Assembly: GCF_021601625.1 (NCBI RefSeq)
Contig: NZ_BQHR01000018.1
Coordinates: forward strand, 1 to 64,000
From: Pseudomonas paraglycinae
GTDB lineage: Bacteria > Pseudomonadota > Gammaproteobacteria > Pseudomonadales > Pseudomonadaceae
Length of the DNA: 64,000 nt
Reading direction: 5' to 3'
Both the position numbers and the translations under genes were made by a program. Positions 57,088 to 64,000 of this stretch are shown here, in pieces (the first letter of the stretch is position 1; each line of letters begins with the position of its first letter). The notes under the pieces are model-generated. The model worked only from the letters and a program-made list of their open reading frames with translations. It was not told the origin of the DNA and made no database searches.

Positions 57088-57735
57088 TTACAGGTTTTTG
57101 TAGAGCCATTTAGGCATGTAGTACTTGCGTCGGTTGAACACGCTGCCGACCACTTTGGCCCCGGCCTGGGTCAACCGTTGCACGGCTGCCTGGGCAACTT
57201 CCCAGCGGGTGTCTTCGGCACGTACCACGAACACCACACCGTCGACCTGGGTGCTGATGACCAACGTGTCGGCGGCCGAATACACCGCGTCGCCATCGAT
57301 CACCACAAAGCGGTACTGAGCGCCCAGTTGATCCAGCAGCGGGCTCAGGCGCTCGGCAGTCAGGTGTTCAGTAGTGCGGATCGGCCGGCCATTGGGCAGC
57401 ACATGAAACGGCAGGCTCGACACCTGCACCACGCAGTCCTGCAGCAGCGGCGGGTTGTCCGGGTTGAACAGCAGGTCGCGCAGGCCGCGCTCCTTGCTCA
57501 GGTTCAGTTGCTGGGTCAGGTTGCTCGCCGACTGGCTGGCGTCGACGTACAGCACCTGGCCGCTGCTCATCTGCGCCAGTTGACTGGCCAGCGCCAGGGC
57601 GCTGGTGGTGGTGCCGGCGCCGGGGTTGGCGGCGGTCAGAAACAGGATCCGCAGATCCAGGTCCAGCACGGTCGAAGTCAGGTTCGACTCGCTGGGGCTG
57701 GCAATGCTCAGGCTTTTGTTGGTTGAACCGTCCAT
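57088..57735 (-). CDS. CpsD/Wzc-C-like ATPase with degenerate Walker A
   Basis: A 215-residue cytoplasmic protein with the fold pattern of bacterial tyrosine autokinases (VLYVDASQSAS, FVVIDGDAVYSAADTLV, DGVVFVVRAEDT, VGSVFNRRKYYMP). The Walker A is ANPGAGTTTSALALA: the invariant lysine of GXGKT is threonine, and the second Walker A' D-rich motif is weakened. Only a few tyrosines remain at the end. It may bind the chain-length protein without kinase activity. Starts one base before the priming transferase stop-start junction. Confidence 0.78.
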   Translation of the reverse strand: MDGSTNKSLSIASPSESNLTSTVLDLDLRILFLTAANPGAGTTTSALALASQLAQMSSGQVLYVDASQSASNLTQQLNLSKERGLRDLLFNPDNPPLLQDCVVQVSSLPFHVLPNGRPIRTTEHLTAERLSPLLDQLGAQYRFVVIDGDAVYSAADTLVISTQVDGVVFVVRAEDTRWEVAQAAVQRLTQAGAKVVGSVFNRRKYYMPKWLYKNL

Positions 57736-58481
57736 TAGCTTGCTCCGTGGCCGCTGAATACTTTGAAGGGGGTTTTCAACAGAATCTTCAGATCAAGCAG
57801 AAGGCTCTGCTCGGCGATATAGCTGAGGTCCAACTCAACGCGCTGGTCGAAGTCGATGTTGCTGCGTCCTGAGATCTGCCACAGGCCGGTCATGCCGGGG
57901 TAGATCGCCAGACGGGCGAGGTGACTGTCCTTGTAGCGGTAGGCGTTGAACGAGGTCGGGCGAGGGCCGACCAGGCGCATGTCGCCGGTCACTACGTTGA
58001 TCAGGTTGGGCAGCTCGTCGAGGCTGGTACGCCGCAGGAAGCCACCGATCCCGGTGATGCGCGGATCCTGGTCGATCTTGAAGTCGATGGCGTCGGCACC
58101 GTGCTTGTTCAGGTGACGCAGCGACTCCTTGAGCTCTTCGGCGTTGGCGACCATGGTCCGGAACTTGTACATACCGAACTTGCGCCCGCGATAACCGGTG
58201 CGTTTCTGCACGAACATCACCGGGCCCTTGCTGGTGAATTTGATGGCCAGCGCCAGACCGATCAGCAGCGGCGAAATCATCAGCAGAATCGTCAGCGCAC
58301 CGAGGCAGGCGACCACCCGATTGGTGCGCGACAGTTGCCACGGCCGACCGCCCTCGCGACCGGTCATCCAGCCCTGGCCCTGGCGGTGGATTGCCGCGTC
58401 CAGGCGCATTCGCTGTTCCGGATCCATGCGTTTGTCACGCACCAGTTGTTGGATCGGTACACCTTTCTCAAGTCCAGTCAT
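57735..58481 (-). CDS. Undecaprenyl-phosphate sugar phosphotransferase (priming enzyme)
   Basis: A 248-residue protein of the WbaP/WcaJ C-terminal type: one membrane segment (about 58-80), then KFTSKGPVMFVQKRTGYRG, YKFRTM, TSLDELPNLINVVTGDMRLVGPRP, YPGMTGLWQISGRS and YIAEQS. It lacks the multi-helix N-terminal half of full WbaP. It puts the first sugar-phosphate on undecaprenyl phosphate to start the repeat unit. Confidence 0.9.
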   Translation of the reverse strand: MTGLEKGVPIQQLVRDKRMDPEQRMRLDAAIHRQGQGWMTGREGGRPWQLSRTNRVVACLGALTILLMISPLLIGLALAIKFTSKGPVMFVQKRTGYRGRKFGMYKFRTMVANAEELKESLRHLNKHGADAIDFKIDQDPRITGIGGFLRRTSLDELPNLINVVTGDMRLVGPRPTSFNAYRYKDSHLARLAIYPGMTGLWQISGRSNIDFDQRVELDLSYIAEQSLLLDLKILLKTPFKVFSGHGAS

Positions 58482-58499
58482 GGAGTCCTCCGCTGATGT

Positions 58500-59537
58500 T
58501 CAGCCGCGAACGGCGCGTGGGCGATAGGCAGTGGGGTAGTAATCGCGGAACCAGGCGATGAACCGCCCCAGTCCCTCATCCAGCTCTATCCGGGGCTGAA
58601 ACCCGGTGGCCTGGGCCAGGTCGCTGGCCTCGGCGCAGGTATTGAGTACGTCGCCCGGCTGCAGCGGCAGCAGCTCGACCACGGCTTTCTGACCGAGGTG
58701 TTTTTCCAGCAGGGCGAGGTAGGTTTTCAGCGCCACCGGGTGCTGGCCGCCGATGTTGAACAAGCGCCACGGCGCCATGCTGCTGGCCGGGTCGGGTTGT
58801 TCGCGGTTCCACTCGGGATTGGCCCGGGGCGCCCGCTCGATCAGGCGCGCGATGCTTTCGATGATGTCGTCGATGTAGGTGAAATCGCGCTGATGCTCGC
58901 CGTAGTTGAACAGCTTCAGTGGCGAGCCTTCGCTGATCGCCTTGGCGAACTGGATCGGCGACATGTCCGGCCGGCCCCACGGTCCGTAGACCGTGAAAAA
59001 GCGCAGCCCGGTGCAAGGGATGCCGAACAGGTGGCTGTAGCTGTGGGCCATCAATTCATTGGCTTTCTTGGTCGCGGCGTACAGTGACAGCGGGTGATTG
59101 ACGCCGTCCTGCACCGAGTAGGGCGTGCGCTGGTTGGCGCCGTACACCGAACTGGACGAGGCGTAAATCAGGTGCTCGACCGGGTGCCGGCGGCAGCACT
59201 CCAGAATGTTCAGGAAACCGTCGAGGTTGCTGTCCAGATAGGCCCGTGGATTCTCCAGCGAATAGCGCACCCCGGCCTGCGCCGCGAGATGAACCACGAC
59301 TTGCGGCCGCTCGCTCGCGAACAATGCTTCCAGCGCCGCAGCATCTGCCAGATCAACCGTGGCGAGCTGGACATCGCCAATTTGCCCGCGCACCCAGTCC
59401 ACCCGATCGTGCTTGAGCTGCGGGTCGTAGTAGCTGTTGAAGTTGTCCAGGCCGATCACCTGATGCCCGTCGCGCACCAGTCGCAGCACGCAATGAGCAC
59501 CAATGAACCCGGCCGCACCGGTGACGAGGATTTTCAT
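58500..59537 (-). CDS. NAD-dependent sugar epimerase, UDP-glucuronate 4-epimerase type
   Basis: A 345-residue extended SDR enzyme: NAD-binding TGAAGFIGAHCVLRL, substrate region FNSYYDPQLKHDRV, catalytic YAATKKANE (YxxxK) and VYGPWGRPDM, typical of UDP-GlcA 4-epimerases. With the dehydrogenase encoded next to it (four-base overlap) it would give UDP-glucuronate then UDP-galacturonate, so the polymer is probably acidic. Confidence 0.85.
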   Translation of the reverse strand: MKILVTGAAGFIGAHCVLRLVRDGHQVIGLDNFNSYYDPQLKHDRVDWVRGQIGDVQLATVDLADAAALEALFASERPQVVVHLAAQAGVRYSLENPRAYLDSNLDGFLNILECCRRHPVEHLIYASSSSVYGANQRTPYSVQDGVNHPLSLYAATKKANELMAHSYSHLFGIPCTGLRFFTVYGPWGRPDMSPIQFAKAISEGSPLKLFNYGEHQRDFTYIDDIIESIARLIERAPRANPEWNREQPDPASSMAPWRLFNIGGQHPVALKTYLALLEKHLGQKAVVELLPLQPGDVLNTCAEASDLAQATGFQPRIELDEGLGRFIAWFRDYYPTAYRPRAVRG

Positions 59538-60886
59538 GGCCGCAACCCGTCAGGCGCGATGTGGCGCAGACCGATGCCGCTGTAGTGCAGGCCGGCGGCT
59601 GCCACTTGTTCCGGGTTGTAGAGGTTGCGTCCGTCGATGATGACTTTCGAGCGCAGCTTGCTGGCCAGCAGCTCGAAATCCACCACGCGGAAATTCTTCC
59701 ACTCGGTGCAGATCACCAGTGCGTCGGCATCCTCCAGGGTGTCGTCGCGGGTGGCGCACAGGTGCAGGTCATTGCGGTAACCGTAAAGGCGCCGGCACTC
59801 GGACATCGCTTCCGGATCGTAGGCCTGCACGCTGGCGCCTTCGGCCCACAGCGCCTCCATCAGATAGCGGCTGGGGGCTTCGCGCATGTCATCGGTGTTC
59901 GGCTTGAACGCCAGGCCCCAGATCGCGATTGACTTGCCGGCCAGGCCCTGAGGGAATTGCGCCCTGAGTTTGCTGAACAGGATGTGCCGCTGCGCATCGT
60001 TGACATCGGTTACGCTGCGCAGCAGTTTCAGCGGCATGCCATTGTGTTCGGCGGTGTGCAGCAGGGCGCGCAGGTCCTTGGGAAAGCACGAGCCACCGAA
60101 GCCGCAGCCCGGGTAGATGAAGTGATAGCCGATGCGCGGGTCGGAGCCGATGCCCTTGCGCACCGCTTCGATGTCGGCGCCGAGTAGTTCGGTGAGGTTG
60201 GCCAGCTCGTTCATGAAGCTGATGCGGGTGGCGAGCATGGCGTTGGCTGCGTACTTGGTCAGCTCGGCGCTGCGGTTGTCCATGAACATCAGTTTTTCGT
60301 GGTTGCGGCAGAACGGCGCGTACAGCTCGCTCATCTGCTCGCGGGCCAGGTCATCGTGGGTGCCGACGATGATCCGGTCCGGCCGCATGCAGTCGGCGAG
60401 GGCGCTGCCTTCCTTGAGAAATTCGGGGTTGGACACCACCCGCACTGCCAGAGCGCTTTTGCCACGCCGTTGCAGTTCTTCTTCAGCGGTGTGCAGCACC
60501 TGATCCGCCGTGCCGACCGGCACCGTGGATTTGATGATCAACGTGCGATCGTCTTCCATGAAGCTGGCGATCTGCCGCGCCACGTTGAGCACATGGCTGA
60601 GGTCGGCGGAGCCGTCTTCGTCGGCCGGCGTGCCCACGGCGATGAAGATCAGCCCGGCATGTTCCACCGCATCGCTGGCCTGGGTGCTGAACAATAAACG
60701 CCCGGCCTTGATGTTTTCTTCCAAAGTTGCCGAAAGACCCGGTTCGCTAATAGGCGGTACCGCCTGTTGCAGTTGTTTAATCTTGTTCGGGTCAATATCG
60801 ACGCACAATACGCGATGTCCGACATCGGCAAGTGCGGCTGCTTGTATCAGGCCAACATAGCCCGTACCAAATACGCTCACGTCCAT
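59534..60886 (-). CDS. UDP-glucose 6-dehydrogenase
   Basis: A 450-residue enzyme; ATG 60886 has GAGGCAC upstream, and longer frames run through the promoter region. NAD site VFGTGYVGLIQAAALADVGH, KSTVPVGT, NPEFLKEG, the active-site cysteine in GCGFGGSCFPKDLRAL and the C-terminal Rossmann part IWGLAFKPNTDDMREAPS. Converts UDP-glucose to UDP-glucuronate. First gene of the leftward polysaccharide operon. Confidence 0.93.
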   Translation of the reverse strand: MDVSVFGTGYVGLIQAAALADVGHRVLCVDIDPNKIKQLQQAVPPISEPGLSATLEENIKAGRLLFSTQASDAVEHAGLIFIAVGTPADEDGSADLSHVLNVARQIASFMEDDRTLIIKSTVPVGTADQVLHTAEEELQRRGKSALAVRVVSNPEFLKEGSALADCMRPDRIIVGTHDDLAREQMSELYAPFCRNHEKLMFMDNRSAELTKYAANAMLATRISFMNELANLTELLGADIEAVRKGIGSDPRIGYHFIYPGCGFGGSCFPKDLRALLHTAEHNGMPLKLLRSVTDVNDAQRHILFSKLRAQFPQGLAGKSIAIWGLAFKPNTDDMREAPSRYLMEALWAEGASVQAYDPEAMSECRRLYGYRNDLHLCATRDDTLEDADALVICTEWKNFRVVDFELLASKLRSKVIIDGRNLYNPEQVAAAGLHYSGIGLRHIAPDGLRP

Positions 60887-61268
60887 ATTGGCGTGCCTCG
60901 TAAGACGGTGATGGAAGATCGAAAATGGAACTGTCAAAAGGGGTATAGCGCAGCGTGGGAAAAGCGTGTCAGCAAAATGACATGTTGCAAGGGTATAACA
61001 CCCCCATTTTTGGGGGCGAAAGGCCATCAAGTGCTTGCTGTAGATGGATTTGTCCCGTTCTTGACGGGTTCGAAGAAAACGATAAACGGTCGTAGGCCAC
61101 GAATTTCAAGGGTTTTAACGACTTGGGTGTGTCAGATTTGAGTCAACGGTTTTTTGACGCTTTTTGATTATGTCCGACATTTCTTGCGCTTTAATGGCCC
61201 GGTGCTAGTGTCAGATTTTGACCGACAAACCCTTGACAACCTCTCGTCGGACGCGCCCCGGAATCGCC
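60887..61268. promoter_or_regulatory. Divergent intergenic region with a CCCCC-N6-GGGGG palindrome
   Basis: These 382 bases separate the leftward polysaccharide operon from the rightward membrane-protein gene. At 61002-61017 lies CCCCCATTTTTGGGGG, with the six-base spacer of the mnx palindromes. No clear sigma-54 promoter was found in either direction. The region is more AT-rich than its neighbours. No supported ORF. Confidence 0.5.
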
Positions 61269-62966
61269 ATGTTTCGATATCTGAAAGAACTGCTTTTAAT
61301 TATTTATCTGTTGCTTTATTTCGAATATTACCTTGACCGATTAAATGCGATGGGTATTGGTCTGGCAGTACTTCTTTTTGGCGCGATGTTTTTGACGCTG
61401 ACTTTCGCATTATTACTAACAGCCTATATACGTCAGACTTTCATTCGGCATTTGTTCGCATTAACCCTGTTTATTTCGGCGGTGTTTTTCGATATTTATA
61501 CGAGGGTGACCGCCGATTACCTGACCTACAGCAGTTTCGTCTCGCTGGTGTATTCCGGCGGCTTCATTCAGGAAGCGGTGTATCAGTACCGGGGGGCGAT
61601 CATCCACGGACTGCTCAACGGCTTGCTGCTGTTGTTCGGAATCGGCCTCAAGCCTCGGCACGCGATGCCCGTACCCAATGCCTTGCGGATCGCTGCGCCG
61701 CTCTGCGGTGTGTTGCTGCTCAGCACCGTGCTGTTCGTGCGCGCCGGCGAGGGTGCACGCGGGTTGCCGATCATGTACACGCCGCTGGCCTATCTGAATT
61801 TGTTCGGCTACGAAGCGCTGCACAACACCGTCGGCCCGCGTGAGCCGGTGACCCTGGCGCGCAATGGCCCGGCGGTCGGCCACGACATCGTGCTGATCAT
61901 CGACGAGAGCATTTCCGGCAATTACCTGGACATCAACGCGCCGTTCGGCGTGCACAGCAACCTCAAGCAGGCCCGTCCGGGCGTCGAAATCTTCAATTAC
62001 GGCTACGCGGCGTCCATCGCCAATTGCAGCGCCGACACCAACATCACCCTGCGCTACGGCGGCACCCGCGCCGACTACATGCGGATCAACAGCACGCTGC
62101 CGTCGATCTGGCAATACGCGAAAAAGGCCGGCATGCGCACGGTCTACATCGACGCTCAGCGCACCGGTGGCAACCTGCAGAACCTGATGAACGATGCCGA
62201 GAAAAAGGACATCGACGAATTCGTGCAATTCGACCAGACCAGCGTGCGCGACCGCGACATGGCCGCCGCCGCCAAGCTGATCGAACTGCTCAACGACGAT
62301 AAACCGGAGCTGGTGCTGATCAACAAGGTCGGCGCGCATTTCCCGGTGCACGACAAATACCCGGACGCCTTTATGGCCTACCGGCCGACCTTGCCGCGCG
62401 GACAGTTCACGGAAGTCGCCGACACCGGCGAGCGCACCGGCTTCAACGGCCAGCCGGATGACTGGGTGCTGTATCGCAACGCCTACAAGAACACCGTGCT
62501 GTGGAATGTCGGCGAGTTCTTTTCGCGGGTATTTGCCCAGGCCAATCTGAACAACGCGCTGCTGATCTACACCTCGGATCACGGCCAGGATTTGCACGAG
62601 CGCGGTAATCCGGGACTGAACACCCACTGCGGCGGCGACCCGGTGGAGGAAGAAGGGCTGGTGCCGCTGGTGGTGATTCAGGGCGACCAGTTGCAGGCGC
62701 TCGACTGGTCGGCGCAACTGGCGGCGAACAAGGATCGCTCCAGTCACTACAACATCTTCCCGACCCTGTTGCAGTTGATGGGCTACGACCTGCCGGGAAT
62801 CGAAGCGGTGTACGGCAAACCGCTGAGCGTGGCGACGGCGGATGAATTCACCTTCAACTACCGCTTCAACGCGCGGCTGGGGGCCAAACCCGAGTGGAAA
62901 CACATCGACCTGAACAGCATCGTGACGCCGGGTGAAGCGCCGACGAGTGTGGCGGTGGGTCAGTAA
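61269..62966 (+). CDS. Phosphoethanolamine-transferase/sulfatase-like membrane protein
   Basis: A 565-residue protein with five N-terminal membrane helices (about 5-190) and a periplasmic alkaline-phosphatase-fold domain: DIVLIIDESISGNYLDI, NYGYAASIANCSADTN (likely nucleophile region), LVLINKVGAHFPVHDKYP, LLIYTSDHGQDLHERG and HCGGDP with metal ligands. The EptA/OpgE family moves phosphoethanolamine (or related groups) to lipid A or glycans. The start ATG 61269 has CGGAA upstream. The first 230 bases are clearly AT-richer than the rest. Confidence 0.8.
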   Translation: MFRYLKELLLIIYLLLYFEYYLDRLNAMGIGLAVLLFGAMFLTLTFALLLTAYIRQTFIRHLFALTLFISAVFFDIYTRVTADYLTYSSFVSLVYSGGFIQEAVYQYRGAIIHGLLNGLLLLFGIGLKPRHAMPVPNALRIAAPLCGVLLLSTVLFVRAGEGARGLPIMYTPLAYLNLFGYEALHNTVGPREPVTLARNGPAVGHDIVLIIDESISGNYLDINAPFGVHSNLKQARPGVEIFNYGYAASIANCSADTNITLRYGGTRADYMRINSTLPSIWQYAKKAGMRTVYIDAQRTGGNLQNLMNDAEKKDIDEFVQFDQTSVRDRDMAAAAKLIELLNDDKPELVLINKVGAHFPVHDKYPDAFMAYRPTLPRGQFTEVADTGERTGFNGQPDDWVLYRNAYKNTVLWNVGEFFSRVFAQANLNNALLIYTSDHGQDLHERGNPGLNTHCGGDPVEEEGLVPLVVIQGDQLQALDWSAQLAANKDRSSHYNIFPTLLQLMGYDLPGIEAVYGKPLSVATADEFTFNYRFNARLGAKPEWKHIDLNSIVTPGEAPTSVAVGQ

Positions 62967-63016
62967 CGCGTCGGTATCCGCTATCCTTGGCCGACACGGA
63001 TCGATCGGATGGCGGC

Positions 63017-63670
63017 ATGCTCCAGGTTCAAAACGTCTTCAAAAGCTACCTCACCCCGCAAGGGCCGTTGCCGGTGCTGCAAGGCATCGACCTGACGCTC
63101 AAGCCCGGCAGCAGTCTGGCGCTGATGGGCGAGTCGGGCAGCGGCAAGAGCACGCTGCTGCACCTGATCGCCGGGCTCGACAAAGTCGACAGCGGCATCA
63201 TCAGCAGCGGCGAACATCGGCTGGATCGCATGAACGAGGCGCAACTGGCCAATTGGCGGCGCACGGAAATCGGTCTGGTGTTCCAGCAGTACAACCTGAT
63301 CGGCAGCCTGCGGATCGAGGACAACCTGGCGTTTCAGGCGCGGCTGGCCGGGCGGCATGATCCGCGCTGGCAGCATCATCTGGTGCAGCGCCTGGGGCTG
63401 GGCGAGTTACTCAAGCGCTATCCCGAACAACTCTCCGGCGGCCAGCAACAGCGGGTCGCGCTCGGCCGGGCGCTGGCCGCGCAACCGAAGCTGCTGCTGG
63501 CCGACGAGCCCACCGGCAGCCTCGACGAAGCCACCAGCGACGAAGTACTGCGGCTGTTGCTGGAATTGCTCGACGACACCCCGACCACTTTGCTGATGGT
63601 CACCCACAGTCAGCGCGTGGCGGCGCGGCTGGCGGAGCGCGTGGTGCTGTCCAGCGGTCGGTTGACGTGA
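63017..63670 (+). CDS. ABC transporter ATP-binding protein (MacB/LolD type)
   Basis: A 217-residue ATPase: Walker A GESGSGKSTLLHLIAG, Q-loop region FQQYNLIGSL, signature LSGGQQQRVALGRAL, Walker B LLLADEPTGSLDE and H-loop THSQR. This is the LolD/MacB-like class that works with FtsX-type permeases in lipoprotein or peptide transport. The ATG at 63017 has GGATGG upstream. It overlaps the permease by four bases. Confidence 0.9.
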   Translation: MLQVQNVFKSYLTPQGPLPVLQGIDLTLKPGSSLALMGESGSGKSTLLHLIAGLDKVDSGIISSGEHRLDRMNEAQLANWRRTEIGLVFQQYNLIGSLRIEDNLAFQARLAGRHDPRWQHHLVQRLGLGELLKRYPEQLSGGQQQRVALGRALAAQPKLLLADEPTGSLDEATSDEVLRLLLELLDDTPTTLLMVTHSQRVAARLAERVVLSSGRLT

Positions 63671-64000
63671 AGGTTTTCCGCCACGCGCTGATGGCGCTGC
63701 TCAGTCACTGGCGGCGCCATCCGGTGCAGTTTTTCAGCGTGCTGACCGGTTTGTGGCTGGCCACCAGCCTGTTGACCGGGGTCGAAGCGCTCAACAGTCA
63801 GGCGCGGGACAGTTACGCCCGGGCCAGCCAGTTGATTGGCGGCGAACCCCAGGCCAGCCTCAGTACGCCAAACGGCGCGACGTTTCCGCAGCAATGGTTC
63901 GTTGATCTGCGGCGTCTGGGCTGGCCGGTGTCGCCGGTGCTGCAAGGGCGCCTGATTCTTAAAAATCACGAAAACCAGCGCCTGCAATTGATGGGCATCG
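63667..64000 (+). CDS. ABC transporter permease (FtsX type), 5' part
   Basis: Starts with GTG at 63667 overlapping the ATPase stop and runs off the window after 111 codons. It has a membrane helix (FFSVLTGLWLATSLL) followed by a periplasmic segment starting VEALNSQARDSYARASQLIGG, the usual beginning of the FtsX/MacB permeases. Partner of the preceding ATPase. Confidence 0.8.
   Translation, partial: MKVFRHALMALLSHWRRHPVQFFSVLTGLWLATSLLTGVEALNSQARDSYARASQLIGGEPQASLSTPNGATFPQQWFVDLRRLGWPVSPVLQGRLILKNHENQRLQLMGI

Overview
The window looks like chromosome of a fluorescent-group Pseudomonas. It is GC-rich, has good Shine-Dalgarno sites, and carries REP/REPIN-type repeats and DUF6124/PaaA2-type genes typical of these species. 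Most named families match the Mn(II)-oxidation (mnx) genes known from Pseudomonas putida GB-1. No rRNA or tRNA gene, CRISPR array, transposase or phage gene was seen.

Region 1 (1-14.6 kb), Mn oxidase and its left flank. Reading left are gspG, gspF and a truncated glycine-rich secreted protein. Reading right are a lytic transglycosylase, then the giant multicopper oxidase MnxG (1944 aa), a YVTN-type beta-propeller protein, two SCO1-type copper chaperones, a cytochrome c/periplasmic-binding-protein fusion and a PpiC-type prolyl isomerase.

Region 2 (14.6-24.5 kb), one long operon. A stand-alone receiver protein leads into a type II secretion-like machine: GspE ATPase, PilM/PilN/PilO/PilP-like inner-membrane proteins, a lipoprotein secretin and three pseudopilins. 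The curli export genes csgE, csgF and csgG follow with overlapping or nearly overlapping ends. No prepilin peptidase is present, so the machine must borrow one encoded elsewhere.

Region 3 (24.5-26.3 kb) is a repeat-rich island. It holds a structured leader plus a DUF6124 gene and an orphan PaaA2-like antitoxin.

Region 4 (26.3-41.1 kb). Leftward run two paralogous secreted proteins (one with Ig-like repeats), csgB and an unusually long csgA. Rightward run a sensor kinase (MnxS type), the multicopper oxidase McoA, an SCO1-cytochrome c fusion, a second MnxS-type kinase and the NtrC-family activator MnxR.

Region 5 (41.3-60.9 kb). A methyltransferase is followed by a leftward Wzx/Wzy-type exopolysaccharide cluster: UDP-glucose dehydrogenase, epimerase, priming transferase, Wza/Wzc-like proteins, a CpsD-like ATPase lacking the Walker A lysine, glycosyltransferases, polymerase, flippase, deacetylases, acyltransferases and a putative glycoside hydrolase. 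Region 6 (61.3-64 kb) holds a phosphoethanolamine-transferase-like membrane protein and an ABC transporter cut by the window end.

The main discovery lead is regulatory. Sigma-54 (-24/-12) promoters lie before the transglycosylase, mnxG, the receiver/T2SS/curli operon and mcoA, with a near-match before mnxS2-mnxR. A palindrome CCCC-N6-GGGG (best form TTCCCC-N6-GGGGAA) recurs about 90-150 bp upstream of several of them. MnxR has the GAFTDA sigma-54 contact motif. The simplest reading, which is inference, is one MnxR/RpoN regulon that makes the Mn oxidases together with their copper and haem accessory proteins, a dedicated secretion machine and curli fibres, so the oxide could be deposited on a secreted matrix.
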